A stretch of DNA of 64,000 nucleotides from Rhodonellum psychrophilum GCM71 = DSM 17998 (GCF_000381545.1 NZ_KB906677.1:200638-264637), one strand, 5' to 3'. Counted from the first letter of the stretch, positions 8,534 through 18,926 are shown. Made by a program: numbers and translations. The notes: generated from the sequence alone by a model not told the origin.

Positions 8534-9523
8534 TTACTTTTCGCTGTAAACAAACTTTGTCAAATCTTCTAATGGCTCCCATGTTCCGGCTTCCGCAAAA
8601 TCGATCGCCTCCTGAACTTCTTTGTCCACCCGCGCGGAAATTTTTTCCAGCTCAGTTTTCGTTATCAATTTTTGTTTCAACAAGTAGTCCTGAAATGCTG
8701 GAATAGGATCTGCTTTTTTCCATTCCTCCACTTCCTTTTTATCCCTGTACAATTCCGCATCAAACATGGAATGTGACCTAAATCGATAGGTATTACAAAC
8801 CAAAAAATAGGGTTTCCCGGTTTTCCTGATTTTATCGACAGCTTTATCTGTGGCATCCATCACCGCCATCAGATCCATGCCATTCACAGCGGTAGATTCA
8901 ATCCCGTAGGCAGCGCCTTTTTTTTCGATTTCCAGTACTGCGTGTGAATATTGAATGGCCGTCCCCATCGCATACTGATTGTTTTCGCAGACAAACAAAA
9001 CCGGAACCTCCCACAAAGCCGCCAGGTTCATGGCTTCATGGAATTCCCCCTCGGCCGCTGCCCCCTCGCCAAAAAAGCAGCAGGTAATCTGGTTTTTTTT
9101 CTGTTTTTTGGAGGCCAAAGCCATTCCAACAGCCATCGGAAGATGACTGCAAACAATCGCGTTTCCTCCGAAAAACCTTCTGGAAGCATCAAAAAGATGC
9201 ATTGAGCCTCCTCTTCCCCTGCTGCAACCTTCCTGTTTGCCATACATTTCCGCCATGATGCCTCCGGGTTCCATTCCCCTAGCCAAAGCATGTCCATGTT
9301 CCCGATAAGTGCTTAAAATATTATCCTCCTCGGTCAAGGCTTGGATCACCCCGACCGCCACGGCTTCCTCTCCAACATAAAGGTGTAAAAAACCCCTTAT
9401 TTTGCCTTTGGTATATTGTTCAGCGGACTTGTCCTCAAACCGTCGAATGAGCAGCATTTGGTAAAAAAGGTGCTGTCCTTTTTCGGGGTCCAAGGTTTTC
9501 GATTTTTTTGAGGAGCTTGACAT
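8534..9523 (-). CDS. pdhA: pyruvate dehydrogenase E1 component, alpha subunit
   Basis: 329 residues. The TPP-binding motif begins at [16 protein letters not shown] and ends with the ENNQYAMGT loop, about 30 residues apart as in the family. Also visible are IRRFEDK near the N-terminus, [31 protein letters not shown], and the [10 protein letters not shown] phosphorylation-loop equivalent. It decarboxylates the 2-oxo acid and reductively acylates E2. It is the first gene of the pdhA-(Pro-rich)-pdhB-pdhC-acp cluster and starts 30 bases after the HtrA gene ends, so the operon may be longer. Confidence 0.95.
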   Translation of the reverse strand: MSSSSKKSKTLDPEKGQHLFYQMLLIRRFEDKSAEQYTKGKIRGFLHLYVGEEAVAVGVIQALTEEDNILSTYREHGHALARGMEPGGIMAEMYGKQEGCSRGRGGSMHLFDASRRFFGGNAIVCSHLPMAVGMALASKKQKKNQITCCFFGEGAAAEGEFHEAMNLAALWEVPVLFVCENNQYAMGTAIQYSHAVLEIEKKGAAYGIESTAVNGMDLMAVMDATDKAVDKIRKTGKPYFLVCNTYRFRSHSMFDAELYRDKKEVEEWKKADPIPAFQDYLLKQKLITKTELEKISARVDKEVQEAIDFAEAGTWEPLEDLTKFVYSEK

Positions 9524-9552
9524 TTTGATTCTTCATTTATATGAAACTTCTT

Positions 9553-11076
9553 TTATAACCCAAAAGCATAATAATAATAGGTGGGATCACCGGCATATTT
9601 TCCTTCGAGCATGATGCCCCCTTTTTGCCCTTCAATGGCCTGTAGGAATGATTGTAAAGTGGTCACCGCTTTGTTGTTGATGGATGTGATGACAAACCCC
9701 TCCCGGATACTGGTGTTTCTTTTCAATTTCCCGTCAAAGAGCTTGATGATTTTCAATCCGCTTTTCACATCGTACCGCTTTCGGTCCTCCTCATTGATTT
9801 CGGCAAGCTCCACCCCCAGATCCTTTAGCAAATCGACATTCTTCGAGATGGCGGTATCGGTTGTTCTCTCCTGCTCCTTGAGTGTGGCCACGAGTTCGAT
9901 GTGTTCGACACCGTTTCTGATCAGGGATATTTTCACTTTCTCACCGGGCCGTTTGCGCATGATGAGCTCTTGAAGGCTGGCAGCTGAAAGTGTTTCCACA
10001 CCGTCAATCCCGATGATAACATCCTTTTCTTTCAATCCGGCATTCTTGGCAGCGCTGTTCAGCATCACACTGTCGACATATACCCCATTGGCCCTATCCA
10101 TTTTCAATTCTCTGGCCAGTGTACTGTTCATATTCCGGATCATGATCCCCAAAACCCCTCTTTTTACAGTGCCATAATTCATCAAATCGTTGGCGACCTT
10201 CTTCACAATATCTACAGGAATCGCAAAAGCATATCCTGCATAAACGCCTGTGGGTGTGGCGATGGCGGTATTGATCCCTACAAGTTTTCCATCCAATGTC
10301 ACCAAGGCACCGCCACTGTTTCCCCGATTCACGGCGGCGTCCGTTTGGATAAAAGATTCAACAGCCCCTTGATCGGTTAGGATATTGATGTTCCTGGCCT
10401 TGGCGCTGACAATTCCAGCCGTGACAGTCGAGGCGAGATTGAAGGGATTGCCTACTGCAACGACCCATTCTCCAACTTCCAAAATATCACTTTCCCCATA
10501 CCGAATAAAGGAAAGTCCCTTTTCCTCAATTTTCAGCAAGGAGAGATCCGTTTGTGGGTCATTGCCTATCACAGAGGCCGTATAGCTGCGCCCGTCAAAT
10601 AGGGTAATGTTGATCTCATCGGCATTTTTCACCACATGATGATTCGTGATGATGTATCCATCAGGTGTCAGAATCACGCCGGAACCACTCCCAATCAGGG
10701 TGTCCGGATTGAACCTTGGGGACTCTGGAAACTGAAACCTGAATTCCCGAAAAAATGGATCGTCTTTGAAAAAATCCCTAAAAGGATCCGGAATATTGTA
10801 AAACCTGTCTTCTTCCCTAGATTCCTGATTTTGAGGATTAAAAGTACTCCTGATGTTCACGACACCCGGTGTGGCTATTTTTGCAGCCATTCTGAAATCA
10901 ACAATTCCTGAATAATTGATTTTCTCCGTGACGATTTCGGCACTTTTCTGAATGGCCTCTATGTCTTTTTCATTTTTATTTTCCTGTGCTTGGCAAGCCT
11001 GAAAAACAAAAAATAAGAGAAACAAAGAAACTATTAGCGCTAAAAAATTTATTTTCCTAAATCGTCTCATGACCAA
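9553..11076 (-). CDS. degP: HtrA/DegP-type periplasmic serine protease
   Basis: 507 residues. The N-terminus is a lipoprotein-like signal (hydrophobic 10-25, then FQACQA, Cys as possible lipidation site). The trypsin-like domain has the catalytic triad: His in TNHHVV, Asp in TDLSLLK, and Ser in RGNSGGAL. Two PDZ domains follow (about 300-390 and 410-500; GVYVDSVMLNSAAKNAGL marks the first). It degrades or refolds misfolded envelope proteins. It lies between acetyl-CoA ligase and the pdh genes on the same strand, an unusual place for an envelope protease. Confidence 0.94.
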   Translation of the reverse strand: MVMRRFRKINFLALIVSLFLLFFVFQACQAQENKNEKDIEAIQKSAEIVTEKINYSGIVDFRMAAKIATPGVVNIRSTFNPQNQESREEDRFYNIPDPFRDFFKDDPFFREFRFQFPESPRFNPDTLIGSGSGVILTPDGYIITNHHVVKNADEINITLFDGRSYTASVIGNDPQTDLSLLKIEEKGLSFIRYGESDILEVGEWVVAVGNPFNLASTVTAGIVSAKARNINILTDQGAVESFIQTDAAVNRGNSGGALVTLDGKLVGINTAIATPTGVYAGYAFAIPVDIVKKVANDLMNYGTVKRGVLGIMIRNMNSTLARELKMDRANGVYVDSVMLNSAAKNAGLKEKDVIIGIDGVETLSAASLQELIMRKRPGEKVKISLIRNGVEHIELVATLKEQERTTDTAISKNVDLLKDLGVELAEINEEDRKRYDVKSGLKIIKLFDGKLKRNTSIREGFVITSINNKAVTTLQSFLQAIEGQKGGIMLEGKYAGDPTYYYYAFGL

Positions 11077-11123
11077 AAATGATTTAAATGAAAATTACGG
11101 TTTACTCTCCAAGCGTTTCTTCC

Positions 11124-12857
11124 TCACTCCAAAGTGGAAGTATCCCCTTCGGGCAAACCAAGTTCGCGTGCCTTCAAAAGTCTTCTTAAAATCTTTCCAC
11201 TGCGGGTTTTGGGAATGCTCTCCACAAATTCAATCTCTTTGGGTGCTACTGCCGGCCCCATTTCCTTTCTGGCATAACCCATGATGTTCCTCCTCATCTC
11301 CTCACCTGCCTCAGTCCCGGATTTCAGGACTACAAATGCTTTCACCAATTCCCCAATCGACGGCTCCGGCTTTCCAATCACCGCAGCTTCTGCAATAGAG
11401 GGATGCCGCATCAATGTGCTTTCCACCTCAAATGGCCCCACCATATGGCCTGACGTTTTGATGATGTCATCGGCCCGACCAATAAACCAGAAATAACCAT
11501 CCTCATCCATCTTCGCCAAGTCGCCTGTGATGTACCAATCCCCCACAAAGCATTTTTGAAATCTTTCGGCATCATGCAGATATCCCCGAAAAAGTGACGG
11601 AAAGCCTTTTTTCAATACCAAATGACCTTGATCGCCAGGATTGGTTAAGAGTGTCAATTCATTGTCCTTGATCTCGGCAATGGCTGCTTCCACTCCGGGA
11701 AGGGGTTTTCCCATCGAACCGGGTTTTACCTTCATCGATCGATAATTGGCGATCATGATCCCGCCGGTTTCGGTTTGCCACCAGTTATCCAAGATGGGAA
11801 AACCGAAGTTTTTCTCTCCCCAGATCACCGCTTCGGCATGAAGCGGCTCGCCGACGCTCAAAATCAACCGAAGCTTGTCCAGCTGATAGGCTTCCTTTGG
11901 GCAGATATCCATCCGCATCAATCTTCTGATGGCAGTGGGGGCGGTGTACCAAACATTGACTTTTTGCTCTTCGAGAATGCTGTACCACCGCATCGCATCG
12001 AATTCCTCTTCGTCGATGATGCTCGTCACACCGTTTACCAGGGGAGCGATTATCCCGTAAGAAGTTCCCGTAACCCAACCAGGATCTGCTGTACACCAAA
12101 AAATATCCCCCTTGTGAAAATCAAGCACATATTTACCCGTACTGTAATGCGTCAGCACCGCCTGATGCACATGCAAGGCCCCTTTTGGCATGCCCGTAGT
12201 CCCACTGGTAAAATGCAACAATGCCGGATCTTCCGGATCGGTTGGGCCAATGACCCAATCCGTTGATGCCTCTTCCATTGCTTTTGAAAACGAAAGCACA
12301 TTATCAGCGAGGTGCTCTTGAGAATCGGTAAGCAGGATATACCGCAATGATGGAAGTCGTTCCAGTTGGGACTTGATTTTCTTTTCAAAAAAAGCGGTAT
12401 TGGTCACCAAAACCCGAGCATCCCCCCTACTCAATCTTTGGAAAATGGGTTCTGGGCCAAAAACGGAAAACAAAGGACAAAAAACCGCCCTGTATTTCAG
12501 TGCCCCCAATCCCGAAACATACAATTCGGGAACCCTTCCAAGAAGCGTAAAAACTGTTTCTCCCTTTCCAATTCCTATTTTTTCCAGGACGTTGGCAAAC
12601 TTGGATGTTTGCTTCCTCAGCTCTGAGTAGGAAAAATCGACCGTGCTTCTTTCAGTATTGATAAACCGCAAAGCGATTGTGTTTTTCAAATCACTTTCTG
12701 CATGTCGATCAACGGCTTCGTGTGCGATGTTCAATCCTTTTCCTGAGGGGAGACCATCAAGATGTATTCTCTCTTCGTTCCACTCAAAACCCGAATACAA
12801 AGCATCGTATTCTGAAAGATTGGGCATAACCGATTTTATGGGATGGACTGATTTCAT
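11124..12857 (-). CDS. acsA: acetate--CoA ligase (AMP-forming), short form
   Basis: 577 residues, like the short AcsA enzymes of Gram-positives rather than the 650-residue Acs. The AMP-binding signature is HFTSGTTGMPKGA. CTADPGWVTGTSYG is the acetate/CoA pocket region specific to acetyl-CoA ligases. DNWWQTETGG is motif A5, and the C-terminal KTRSGKILRR carries the catalytic, acetylatable Lys. It converts acetate, ATP and CoA to acetyl-CoA. Its stop is 47 bases before the HtrA start and its start is 3 bases after the PEP synthase stop, so ppsA-acsA are one transcription unit. Confidence 0.93.
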   Translation of the reverse strand: MKSVHPIKSVMPNLSEYDALYSGFEWNEERIHLDGLPSGKGLNIAHEAVDRHAESDLKNTIALRFINTERSTVDFSYSELRKQTSKFANVLEKIGIGKGETVFTLLGRVPELYVSGLGALKYRAVFCPLFSVFGPEPIFQRLSRGDARVLVTNTAFFEKKIKSQLERLPSLRYILLTDSQEHLADNVLSFSKAMEEASTDWVIGPTDPEDPALLHFTSGTTGMPKGALHVHQAVLTHYSTGKYVLDFHKGDIFWCTADPGWVTGTSYGIIAPLVNGVTSIIDEEEFDAMRWYSILEEQKVNVWYTAPTAIRRLMRMDICPKEAYQLDKLRLILSVGEPLHAEAVIWGEKNFGFPILDNWWQTETGGIMIANYRSMKVKPGSMGKPLPGVEAAIAEIKDNELTLLTNPGDQGHLVLKKGFPSLFRGYLHDAERFQKCFVGDWYITGDLAKMDEDGYFWFIGRADDIIKTSGHMVGPFEVESTLMRHPSIAEAAVIGKPEPSIGELVKAFVVLKSGTEAGEEMRRNIMGYARKEMGPAVAPKEIEFVESIPKTRSGKILRRLLKARELGLPEGDTSTLE

Positions 12858-12860
12858 AAT

Positions 12861-15293
12861 TCAGGATTTTAGGTTGATAGGATCCAAAACTTTTTCCATT
12901 GCCACTTCTGCCAACTGGATGTTTTCAATGCCCTTGAGCAAAGCATCCGGATTGAAAGAAATACTGTCAATACCCAGTTCTACAAGAAATTTTGCGAATT
13001 CGGGATAATCGCTCGGGGCTTGTCCGCAAAGCCCTATTTTTCTTCCTGATTTTTTTGCGGAGAGGATCACAGATTTCAGCAATTGCTTGACCGCGGCATC
13101 GTTTTCATCAAACAAATCACTGATGATGGCAGAATCGCGGTCTATTCCCAATGTGAGCTGGGTGAGGTCATTGGACCCGATGGAGAAGCCATCGAAAATC
13201 TCTCCAAATGCTTCTGCAAGAATGACATTGCTGGGGAGTTCGGCCATCACATAGACTTCCAAACCATTTTTCCCGCGTTCCAAACCAAACTCCTTCATGG
13301 TTTCCAGTACCCGCTTCCCTTCCTCCACGGTTCGGCAAAAGGGGATCATGATCTTCACATTGGTCAATCCCATTTCATCCCGTATCACCCGTATTGCTTC
13401 GCATTCCAATCCAAATCCTTCCCGATACCGCTCATGGTAATAGCGTGATGCTCCTCGGAAGCCCAGCATGGGATTCTCCTCTTTTGGCTCAAATATTTTC
13501 CCGCCGATCAATTGCGCATATTCATTGGTCTTGAAATCGCTCATCCGCACAATGACCTCTTTGGGATAAAATGCTGCAGCCACCATTGCGAGTGCCTCCG
13601 ATAGCCGATCCACAAAGTATTTCTTCTTGTCTGCATACTGATGGGTAATCGCTTCTATGGCTTTTTTGTCATTGCTCTCTTCCAGTTCCTTGTATTTCAC
13701 CAAAGCCATGGGATGAATGCGGATGGAGTTGGCAATGATGAATTCCATTCGAAGAAGTCCCACCCCTTGATTGGGGTAAAATGAAAGCCGGAATGCTTTA
13801 TAAGGGTCCGCCAATATCAACATGGGCTTGGTTTTGGTGGTGCCGATATGTTCTATGCTGATTTCTTTCTCCTCCCAATCCAACTGCCCATCATAGACCA
13901 ATCCATCGTCTCCTTCGATACAGGAAACCGTAATCATCTGGCCATCCTTGAGTTTTTCGGTGGCATCACCTGCTCCTACGATGGCATGAATACCAAGTTC
14001 CCGAGCCACAATGGACGCATGGCTGGTTCTTCCTCCTTTGTTGGTGACGATGCTCACGGCTTTCCGCAACATGGCATTCCAATCGGGATTGGTCATGTCT
14101 GCCACGATTATATCCCCTTTTTGCACTTTCCCGGCATCTGCGATTGAATGCACGATCCTTGCTATTCCAGAGGTAATGGAGCGACCTACAGCCTTGCCTT
14201 TACAAACCGGTTCTGTTTTGGAGAGCAGTGTATATTCTTTGATCGAAATGTTTTCCTTTCTACCGTGAACAGTTTCCGGTCTTGCTTGTACGATGAACAA
14301 TTCCCCTGTCAAGCCATCTTTGGCCCACTCCACGTCCATGGCCAATTGATAATGCTTTTCAATTTTATAGCACCATTCTGCGAGGATGACCACGTCTTTG
14401 TCTGAAAGAGAAAAAACAGTTCTTTCCGAGGGAAGTGTTTGGATGTTCACAATGGGCTTTTCCGTCCCTTTACCATTGGAATACACCATCTTGTTTTCCT
14501 TTTCACCCAATTTCCGGTGAATGATGCTCTGCTGATGTTTAGAAATGGCGGGTTTGAAAACATAGAATTCATCTGGATTGACGGCTCCCTGAACCACATT
14601 TTCGCCCAAACCCCAAGCGGATGTAATGTAAATTACATTCTCGAAACCGCTTTCGGGATCCAGCGTAAAAGCCACGCCGGCACTACCGATATCCGAACGG
14701 ACCATGCGTTGAACTCCAACTGAAAGTGCCACAATCAGGTGTTCGAATCCATTGTCAATCCTGTACTTGATGGCCCGGTCATTGAAAATCGAAACATAAC
14801 ATTTTTTTATGGCCAACAGAAGGTTTTCATTTCCCTGAACATTCAAAAAACTATCGTGTTGCCCGGCAAAGCTTGCGGTAGGTAAATCTTCGGCGGTAGC
14901 ACTGCTTCTTACGGCTACCGAAATCCCCGTCCCGGCATCCAGATTTGCAGCCGATTCGAGTATCTCTTTTTTTACTGCTTCGGGAAGATGACCGCTGTTC
15001 ATAATTTCCCGGCAATTTGCTCCGACCGTGTCTAGATTGCTAAGTCCTTCCACATCCAATTGATCAAGTTCCTTTCGTAGTTTTTCTTCCAGCTGGTTGT
15101 GTTGGATAAAAAAACGATAGGCCTCGGCCGTGATTGCAAAGCCATCGGGGATTTTAATCCCAAAACCGCTCAACTCATGGATCATTTCACCCAAGGATGC
15201 ATTTTTACCTCCTACCTTGGGTAGGTCTGTATTTCGGAGTTGATTGAATGGCAGGGAATATTTCATTGTTTCAGACTTGTTTTTATCCATCAA
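12861..15293 (-). CDS. ppsA: phosphoenolpyruvate synthase
   Basis: 810 residues, close to the 792 of the E. coli enzyme. The N-terminal ATP-grasp domain (to about 360) has VGGKNASLGEM and VRSSATAEDLPTASFAGQHDS. The central phospho-carrier domain has the catalytic His in GGRTSHASIVAREL. The C-terminal TIM barrel has GFSIGSNDLTQLTLG and GLCGQAPSDYPE. It forms PEP from pyruvate and ATP for gluconeogenesis. Together with acetyl-CoA ligase and pyruvate dehydrogenase it groups enzymes around the pyruvate node. Confidence 0.95.
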   Translation of the reverse strand: MMDKNKSETMKYSLPFNQLRNTDLPKVGGKNASLGEMIHELSGFGIKIPDGFAITAEAYRFFIQHNQLEEKLRKELDQLDVEGLSNLDTVGANCREIMNSGHLPEAVKKEILESAANLDAGTGISVAVRSSATAEDLPTASFAGQHDSFLNVQGNENLLLAIKKCYVSIFNDRAIKYRIDNGFEHLIVALSVGVQRMVRSDIGSAGVAFTLDPESGFENVIYITSAWGLGENVVQGAVNPDEFYVFKPAISKHQQSIIHRKLGEKENKMVYSNGKGTEKPIVNIQTLPSERTVFSLSDKDVVILAEWCYKIEKHYQLAMDVEWAKDGLTGELFIVQARPETVHGRKENISIKEYTLLSKTEPVCKGKAVGRSITSGIARIVHSIADAGKVQKGDIIVADMTNPDWNAMLRKAVSIVTNKGGRTSHASIVARELGIHAIVGAGDATEKLKDGQMITVSCIEGDDGLVYDGQLDWEEKEISIEHIGTTKTKPMLILADPYKAFRLSFYPNQGVGLLRMEFIIANSIRIHPMALVKYKELEESNDKKAIEAITHQYADKKKYFVDRLSEALAMVAAAFYPKEVIVRMSDFKTNEYAQLIGGKIFEPKEENPMLGFRGASRYYHERYREGFGLECEAIRVIRDEMGLTNVKIMIPFCRTVEEGKRVLETMKEFGLERGKNGLEVYVMAELPSNVILAEAFGEIFDGFSIGSNDLTQLTLGIDRDSAIISDLFDENDAAVKQLLKSVILSAKKSGRKIGLCGQAPSDYPEFAKFLVELGIDSISFNPDALLKGIENIQLAEVAMEKVLDPINLKS

Positions 15294-15356
15294 TTTATTT
15301 GATCAAGAGCCGAGAAAATCTCTGATACCCTATTCTTTCCTTCCTTTTGAGACGGT

Positions 15357-15818
15357 TTATTTTTTTTGGGAAACATTGTTTTCCCTTAGCAATTGTTTTA
15401 AATCTTCGGGGAGAACGGCTTCCACATCCTTCATCTGGCCTTCAGAGGCGAATTTCCCAAGGGTCCTGAACACGGCTTTGACAGCCGCATATATTTCATC
15501 TTCATTCGAGAAATCCTTCCAGGAAGCAATTCCTTCTTCATGGATGACTTCCGCCAAAAAACCTTTTATTTTTTTACTCTCCCCCTTTTTTTTGGCTGAC
15601 GGGGACCAGCCATCCACATAAACACCTTTAATGGCCACAGGTAACTGGGCGAGCAATTGGAAATTCTCCTCCATGGTCAGGTAGTTTCTAAGCGTCCTCA
15701 ATACAGCCCTGAGGATTCTTTGGGCAGATTCTTTTGTCGAATTTTCTCCCAACTCCACCAGGAGTTGATTTAGGAATTGATTTCCTTTTTGTGCGTGTTG
15801 ATCGAAGTTCAATGGCAT
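15357..15818 (-). CDS. DUF2267 family protein
   Basis: 153 residues, helical and soluble. The pattern fits DUF2267: an N-terminal ...F...V...L (NQFLNQLLVEL), then SAQRILRAVLRTLRNYLT, FQLLAQLPVAIKGVYVDGW, and a C-terminal repeat ending LPEDLKQLL. The biochemical role of the family is not established. It is often met beside stress or general-metabolism genes. It lies between ppsA and the GT4-toroid gene (36-base gap), probably in the same operon. Confidence 0.85.
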   Translation of the reverse strand: MPLNFDQHAQKGNQFLNQLLVELGENSTKESAQRILRAVLRTLRNYLTMEENFQLLAQLPVAIKGVYVDGWSPSAKKKGESKKIKGFLAEVIHEEGIASWKDFSNEDEIYAAVKAVFRTLGKFASEGQMKDVEAVLPEDLKQLLRENNVSQKK

Positions 15819-15854
15819 GGCTAATTTTTTTTAGAGTTCATTTTTACATCAAAA

Positions 15855-18176
15855 TCAATGTTTGTTTTTCTGGTAAAACTTGGAATTCCGCCCTATCAGT
15901 CGCCGCTCCAAATCCTGGTATTCAACAAGAGAAGCGTCTTGCAAAAAGGGTATTCCTTTGCCTGCTTTTTCCATGGTCAATCTCGCCATCAAATAACTGA
16001 TGGTGGATTCAGCCCCTTGGTTGAGATTGACATTTTCTTTTTCAAGGCTATCATGGCAACCGCAAGTGAGGGGGTTATAGATCAATTGGTGCAAATGATT
16101 GTTGCCTAAAAACCAACTGAAAGCAATCTCCATTTTCTCACGATATCCCTCCTCATCGAAAACCTGATGAAAAAGCTGTAACGACTGAATGGTATTTGAG
16201 ACCTCTATGGGCTGTCCGCCTCCTTCTTGGCTACGGTCCTCTCCCTTTTGAAGCCATCCTTTGTTGGATATAACTTTTATGCTTTTGCCCTCGAAAGTTT
16301 TCGAAAGAAGAAAATCAAAAGTGGTCTTTGCGATGCTGCTGTACTTTTCCTTTCCGTCCAAAAAGTTGGCATACAGCAGGGATTCTGGAAGGATACTATT
16401 GCCGCAGGTCATGTACTCCTCAAACCATTGCCATTCTGCATCGCTGACGGCATGGTATTTTTCTAACAAAACATCTGCAAGTGAAAGGATCAACTCTCGA
16501 ATATGTCGGTATTGGTGGGACTGATTGTATAAATAGAGACCCTTGATCGCAAAGGCAATGGCACGTGGGGATTCCAATTCCTTTACCCAATAGACTGCCC
16601 GATGGATACACATTTCGGCCCTGATGATAAAATTAGCGGGAAGGTGTTCCCGGTGTGCGACCAAAGTTCCCAATGCCCAGATTGCACCACCATTGGCATC
16701 CTCCAGATTATCCCCTGCGTTTTGGAGATGCTCATTCCCTTCAGAATCGACATAGTTGAAGAAAACACCATCCTCCCTTTGACAGGATTCCATCAGGGAC
16801 AAATATTTATGCATCAGCAAAAAAGTCATGGGATCTTTTTTGAATTCCAGGTGCATGCACATCGCGATAAGTGCCTTGGCATTGTCATCCAGGGTGTAGC
16901 CCGATGAAATATCAGGGGTTCCCATTTTGGAAAACCGAAGGATGCCAAACCGATCGGTCAGCTTAAGGATATGTTTCAGCGAAATTTCCGGCAAGTCGAA
17001 AATGAGTTCCTGTCCCGGAACATGGCTTTGTAGGACATGGGCATGTTTTACCGCCACATTCCTCCATTCACTTGCCTTTGCTTGATAGATCGCATTTTTG
17101 CCCATCCGCTCCCGCAATTCGTCGTCTTCCAACAACCGTGTCAAAGCAGTTGCCAACTGATCCGGATCTTCAAAATCCACCAAAATACCGATATCTTCGG
17201 ACAGCAATTCCTTGGCCTGTGGATTTACCGAGGCAACGACTGCACAACCACATGCCATTGCAACAGCAAGAGTGCCATTGACGGCCTGATCCCAGTCTTT
17301 TGAGGTGGATAGGTAAATATCCGTCAGCTGAAGGAATTCAAGCAACTCAGGGGTTTCCAAATATCGGTTGACAAAGGATACATGATTTTCCAATCCCAAT
17401 TGCTTCATCTTCCGCTGGAGATGTTTTCGGTACACTTCCTCTTCCTTTTTGATCACTTCGGGTTGTGTCTTTCCCAAGATGACAAACATCAAATCCGGAA
17501 ATCCGGCAATGACTTTAGGTAGGGCTTCCAGTGCAGTCTCCACGCTTTTATCCGAACTGAGGAGTCCAAAAGTGGAGATGATCTTTTTGTTCTCATAGCC
17601 ATGAGCTTTATGCAGGCTGGCTTTCTCTTTGGATTCAATCGGATGGATTCCATGGGGAATAATGGTGATTTTCGAATCGGAGAGCCCATAGTCCTCCACC
17701 AAAATCCGAACGGAATTTTTGTTCTTGACGATCGTTTTTTCTGCGATCGTGACCATGCTTCTGACGATCAATAGTCTCTTTTCCTCAGGAGAGGGAATGA
17801 CGGTGTGAAAAGTGACATACACCGGTTTGTTCAGGGAATACAAAAAATACATCAGGTACTCACCAAATTCACCTCCATACATTCCGAACTCATGTTGGAT
17901 GAAAACTGCCTGGATCTTCTTCTCCCTATTGATCCTCTCTGCCAAGTGGATATAAGCGGATTGATCGGTTACGTCCAAGACATACTTCACTTCAGAAGGG
18001 TAACTTTCTCTTGATTTTCCATTTTCCAAGGCACAGATAGAAACCGAAAAAGTGCGGCTCATGCCATCCGCCAACGCATCGAACAAATCCTTGCTGTAGG
18101 TGGCAATCTCGCATTCTCGCGGTGGATAGGATGTAAGTACCAGGATTTCCTTATCTGTATTGAAGTTTTCTCTCAT
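15855..18176 (-). CDS. GT4 glycosyltransferase fused to an alpha-helical toroid domain
   Basis: 773 residues. Residues 1-375 are a GT-B (GT4) transferase: ILVLTSYPPRECEIATYS at the N-terminus, HEFGMYGGEFG, FGLLSSDKSVETALEAL, and the donor-site STSKDWDQAVNGTLAVAMACG. Residues about 385-773 are helical, with ISSGYTLDDNAKALIAM, LEDANGGAIWALG and ECG/SNTIQSLQLF-like repeats reminiscent of (alpha/alpha)6 barrel carbohydrate enzymes. Fusions of this architecture commonly neighbour GH130 genes in Bacteroidota, as here. The start at 18176 overlaps the end of the broken GH130 gene by 26 bases. The glycan product is unknown; a mannose-containing polymer is plausible. Confidence 0.8.
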   Translation of the reverse strand: MRENFNTDKEILVLTSYPPRECEIATYSKDLFDALADGMSRTFSVSICALENGKSRESYPSEVKYVLDVTDQSAYIHLAERINREKKIQAVFIQHEFGMYGGEFGEYLMYFLYSLNKPVYVTFHTVIPSPEEKRLLIVRSMVTIAEKTIVKNKNSVRILVEDYGLSDSKITIIPHGIHPIESKEKASLHKAHGYENKKIISTFGLLSSDKSVETALEALPKVIAGFPDLMFVILGKTQPEVIKKEEEVYRKHLQRKMKQLGLENHVSFVNRYLETPELLEFLQLTDIYLSTSKDWDQAVNGTLAVAMACGCAVVASVNPQAKELLSEDIGILVDFEDPDQLATALTRLLEDDELRERMGKNAIYQAKASEWRNVAVKHAHVLQSHVPGQELIFDLPEISLKHILKLTDRFGILRFSKMGTPDISSGYTLDDNAKALIAMCMHLEFKKDPMTFLLMHKYLSLMESCQREDGVFFNYVDSEGNEHLQNAGDNLEDANGGAIWALGTLVAHREHLPANFIIRAEMCIHRAVYWVKELESPRAIAFAIKGLYLYNQSHQYRHIRELILSLADVLLEKYHAVSDAEWQWFEEYMTCGNSILPESLLYANFLDGKEKYSSIAKTTFDFLLSKTFEGKSIKVISNKGWLQKGEDRSQEGGGQPIEVSNTIQSLQLFHQVFDEEGYREKMEIAFSWFLGNNHLHQLIYNPLTCGCHDSLEKENVNLNQGAESTISYLMARLTMEKAGKGIPFLQDASLVEYQDLERRLIGRNSKFYQKNKH

Positions 18177-18691
18177 GGCTATTGCTTTTTATTTCAGTGA
18201 TCAGTTCTTTTAAATCAAGGGAAACAGTGCCTATTCGATTGTGCGCAGCACCATAGTAGATGTATCGGGATTCATCCTTCAGGATGGCTCCCGTGAGAAA
18301 CAACAGGCTTTTGACCAGACCCATTTTTTCCCAATCATGCGCTGGCCAAAAAAAGGGAGTTTCCAATCTCCCAACTTCCTTAGTCGGATTCTCCAGACCC
18401 AAAAGTGAGACCCCGGTATGGTACACATATCCAAGGTGAGGATCCTCGATTCCTTGTAGCGCACAAAACTCCTGCGGAATCAATAGGAGGTTCCACACTC
18501 CGCTCCCCTATTCCCCTTGGGGTTTTCAAAGCAGCATTCCCAACCTTGACGAAATTTGCTTTGTTGGTCGCACGGTGAAGCAAGTACATCTTCCCATGCG
18601 CTTCCACTGCCGCAGGATTGAATACGCCATGGCTTTCAAACTTATGTCCTGAGGGACCGAATAACACTACTTCTTTTTTTATTAAAAACAT
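18151..18691 (-). pseudogene. GH130 (beta-mannoside phosphorylase/hydrolase) pseudogene
   Basis: Two minus-strand frames together give a GH130 protein missing its middle. The first frame (from ATG 18691) has FNPAAVEAHGKMYLLHRA and ends at ERSVEP. A one-base shift near 18490 continues it as LLIPQEFCALQGIEDPH. The text then jumps to the C-terminal part (YVYHTGVSLLGLENPTKEV, FFWPAHDWEKMG, YIYYGAAHNRIG). GH130 enzymes are normally about 300-350 residues, while only about 175 are encoded here. Roughly half the protein, including the catalytic region, is deleted. It is directly upstream of the GT4-toroid gene, its usual partner. Confidence 0.8.
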
Positions 18692-18926
18692 ATCCTATTT
18701 TTTTTATTTTTTTAGGATAATAAATCTATAAATTATAATTATTTAATCAAATGATTAATGTCATTAAAAATGCTGAATATTATCAGAAAAAAGAATTTCA
18801 TCGATTTTACCCCCTGCTTTATCCCCTTGCAAATGGACTCACTTTCATTTTAAATCTGGACGATAGGGCCCGATAAACAATTTTATTTCCCTTAAATTTG
18901 AATTTTGGAAGAACAAGACAAATGAG

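Noticed and set aside
8271..8549. Gly/Ser-rich plus-strand ORF antisense to the Pro-rich gene
   Set aside because: It is the antisense of Pro codons. Operon spacing and strand favour the minus-strand ORF between E1 alpha and E1 beta.
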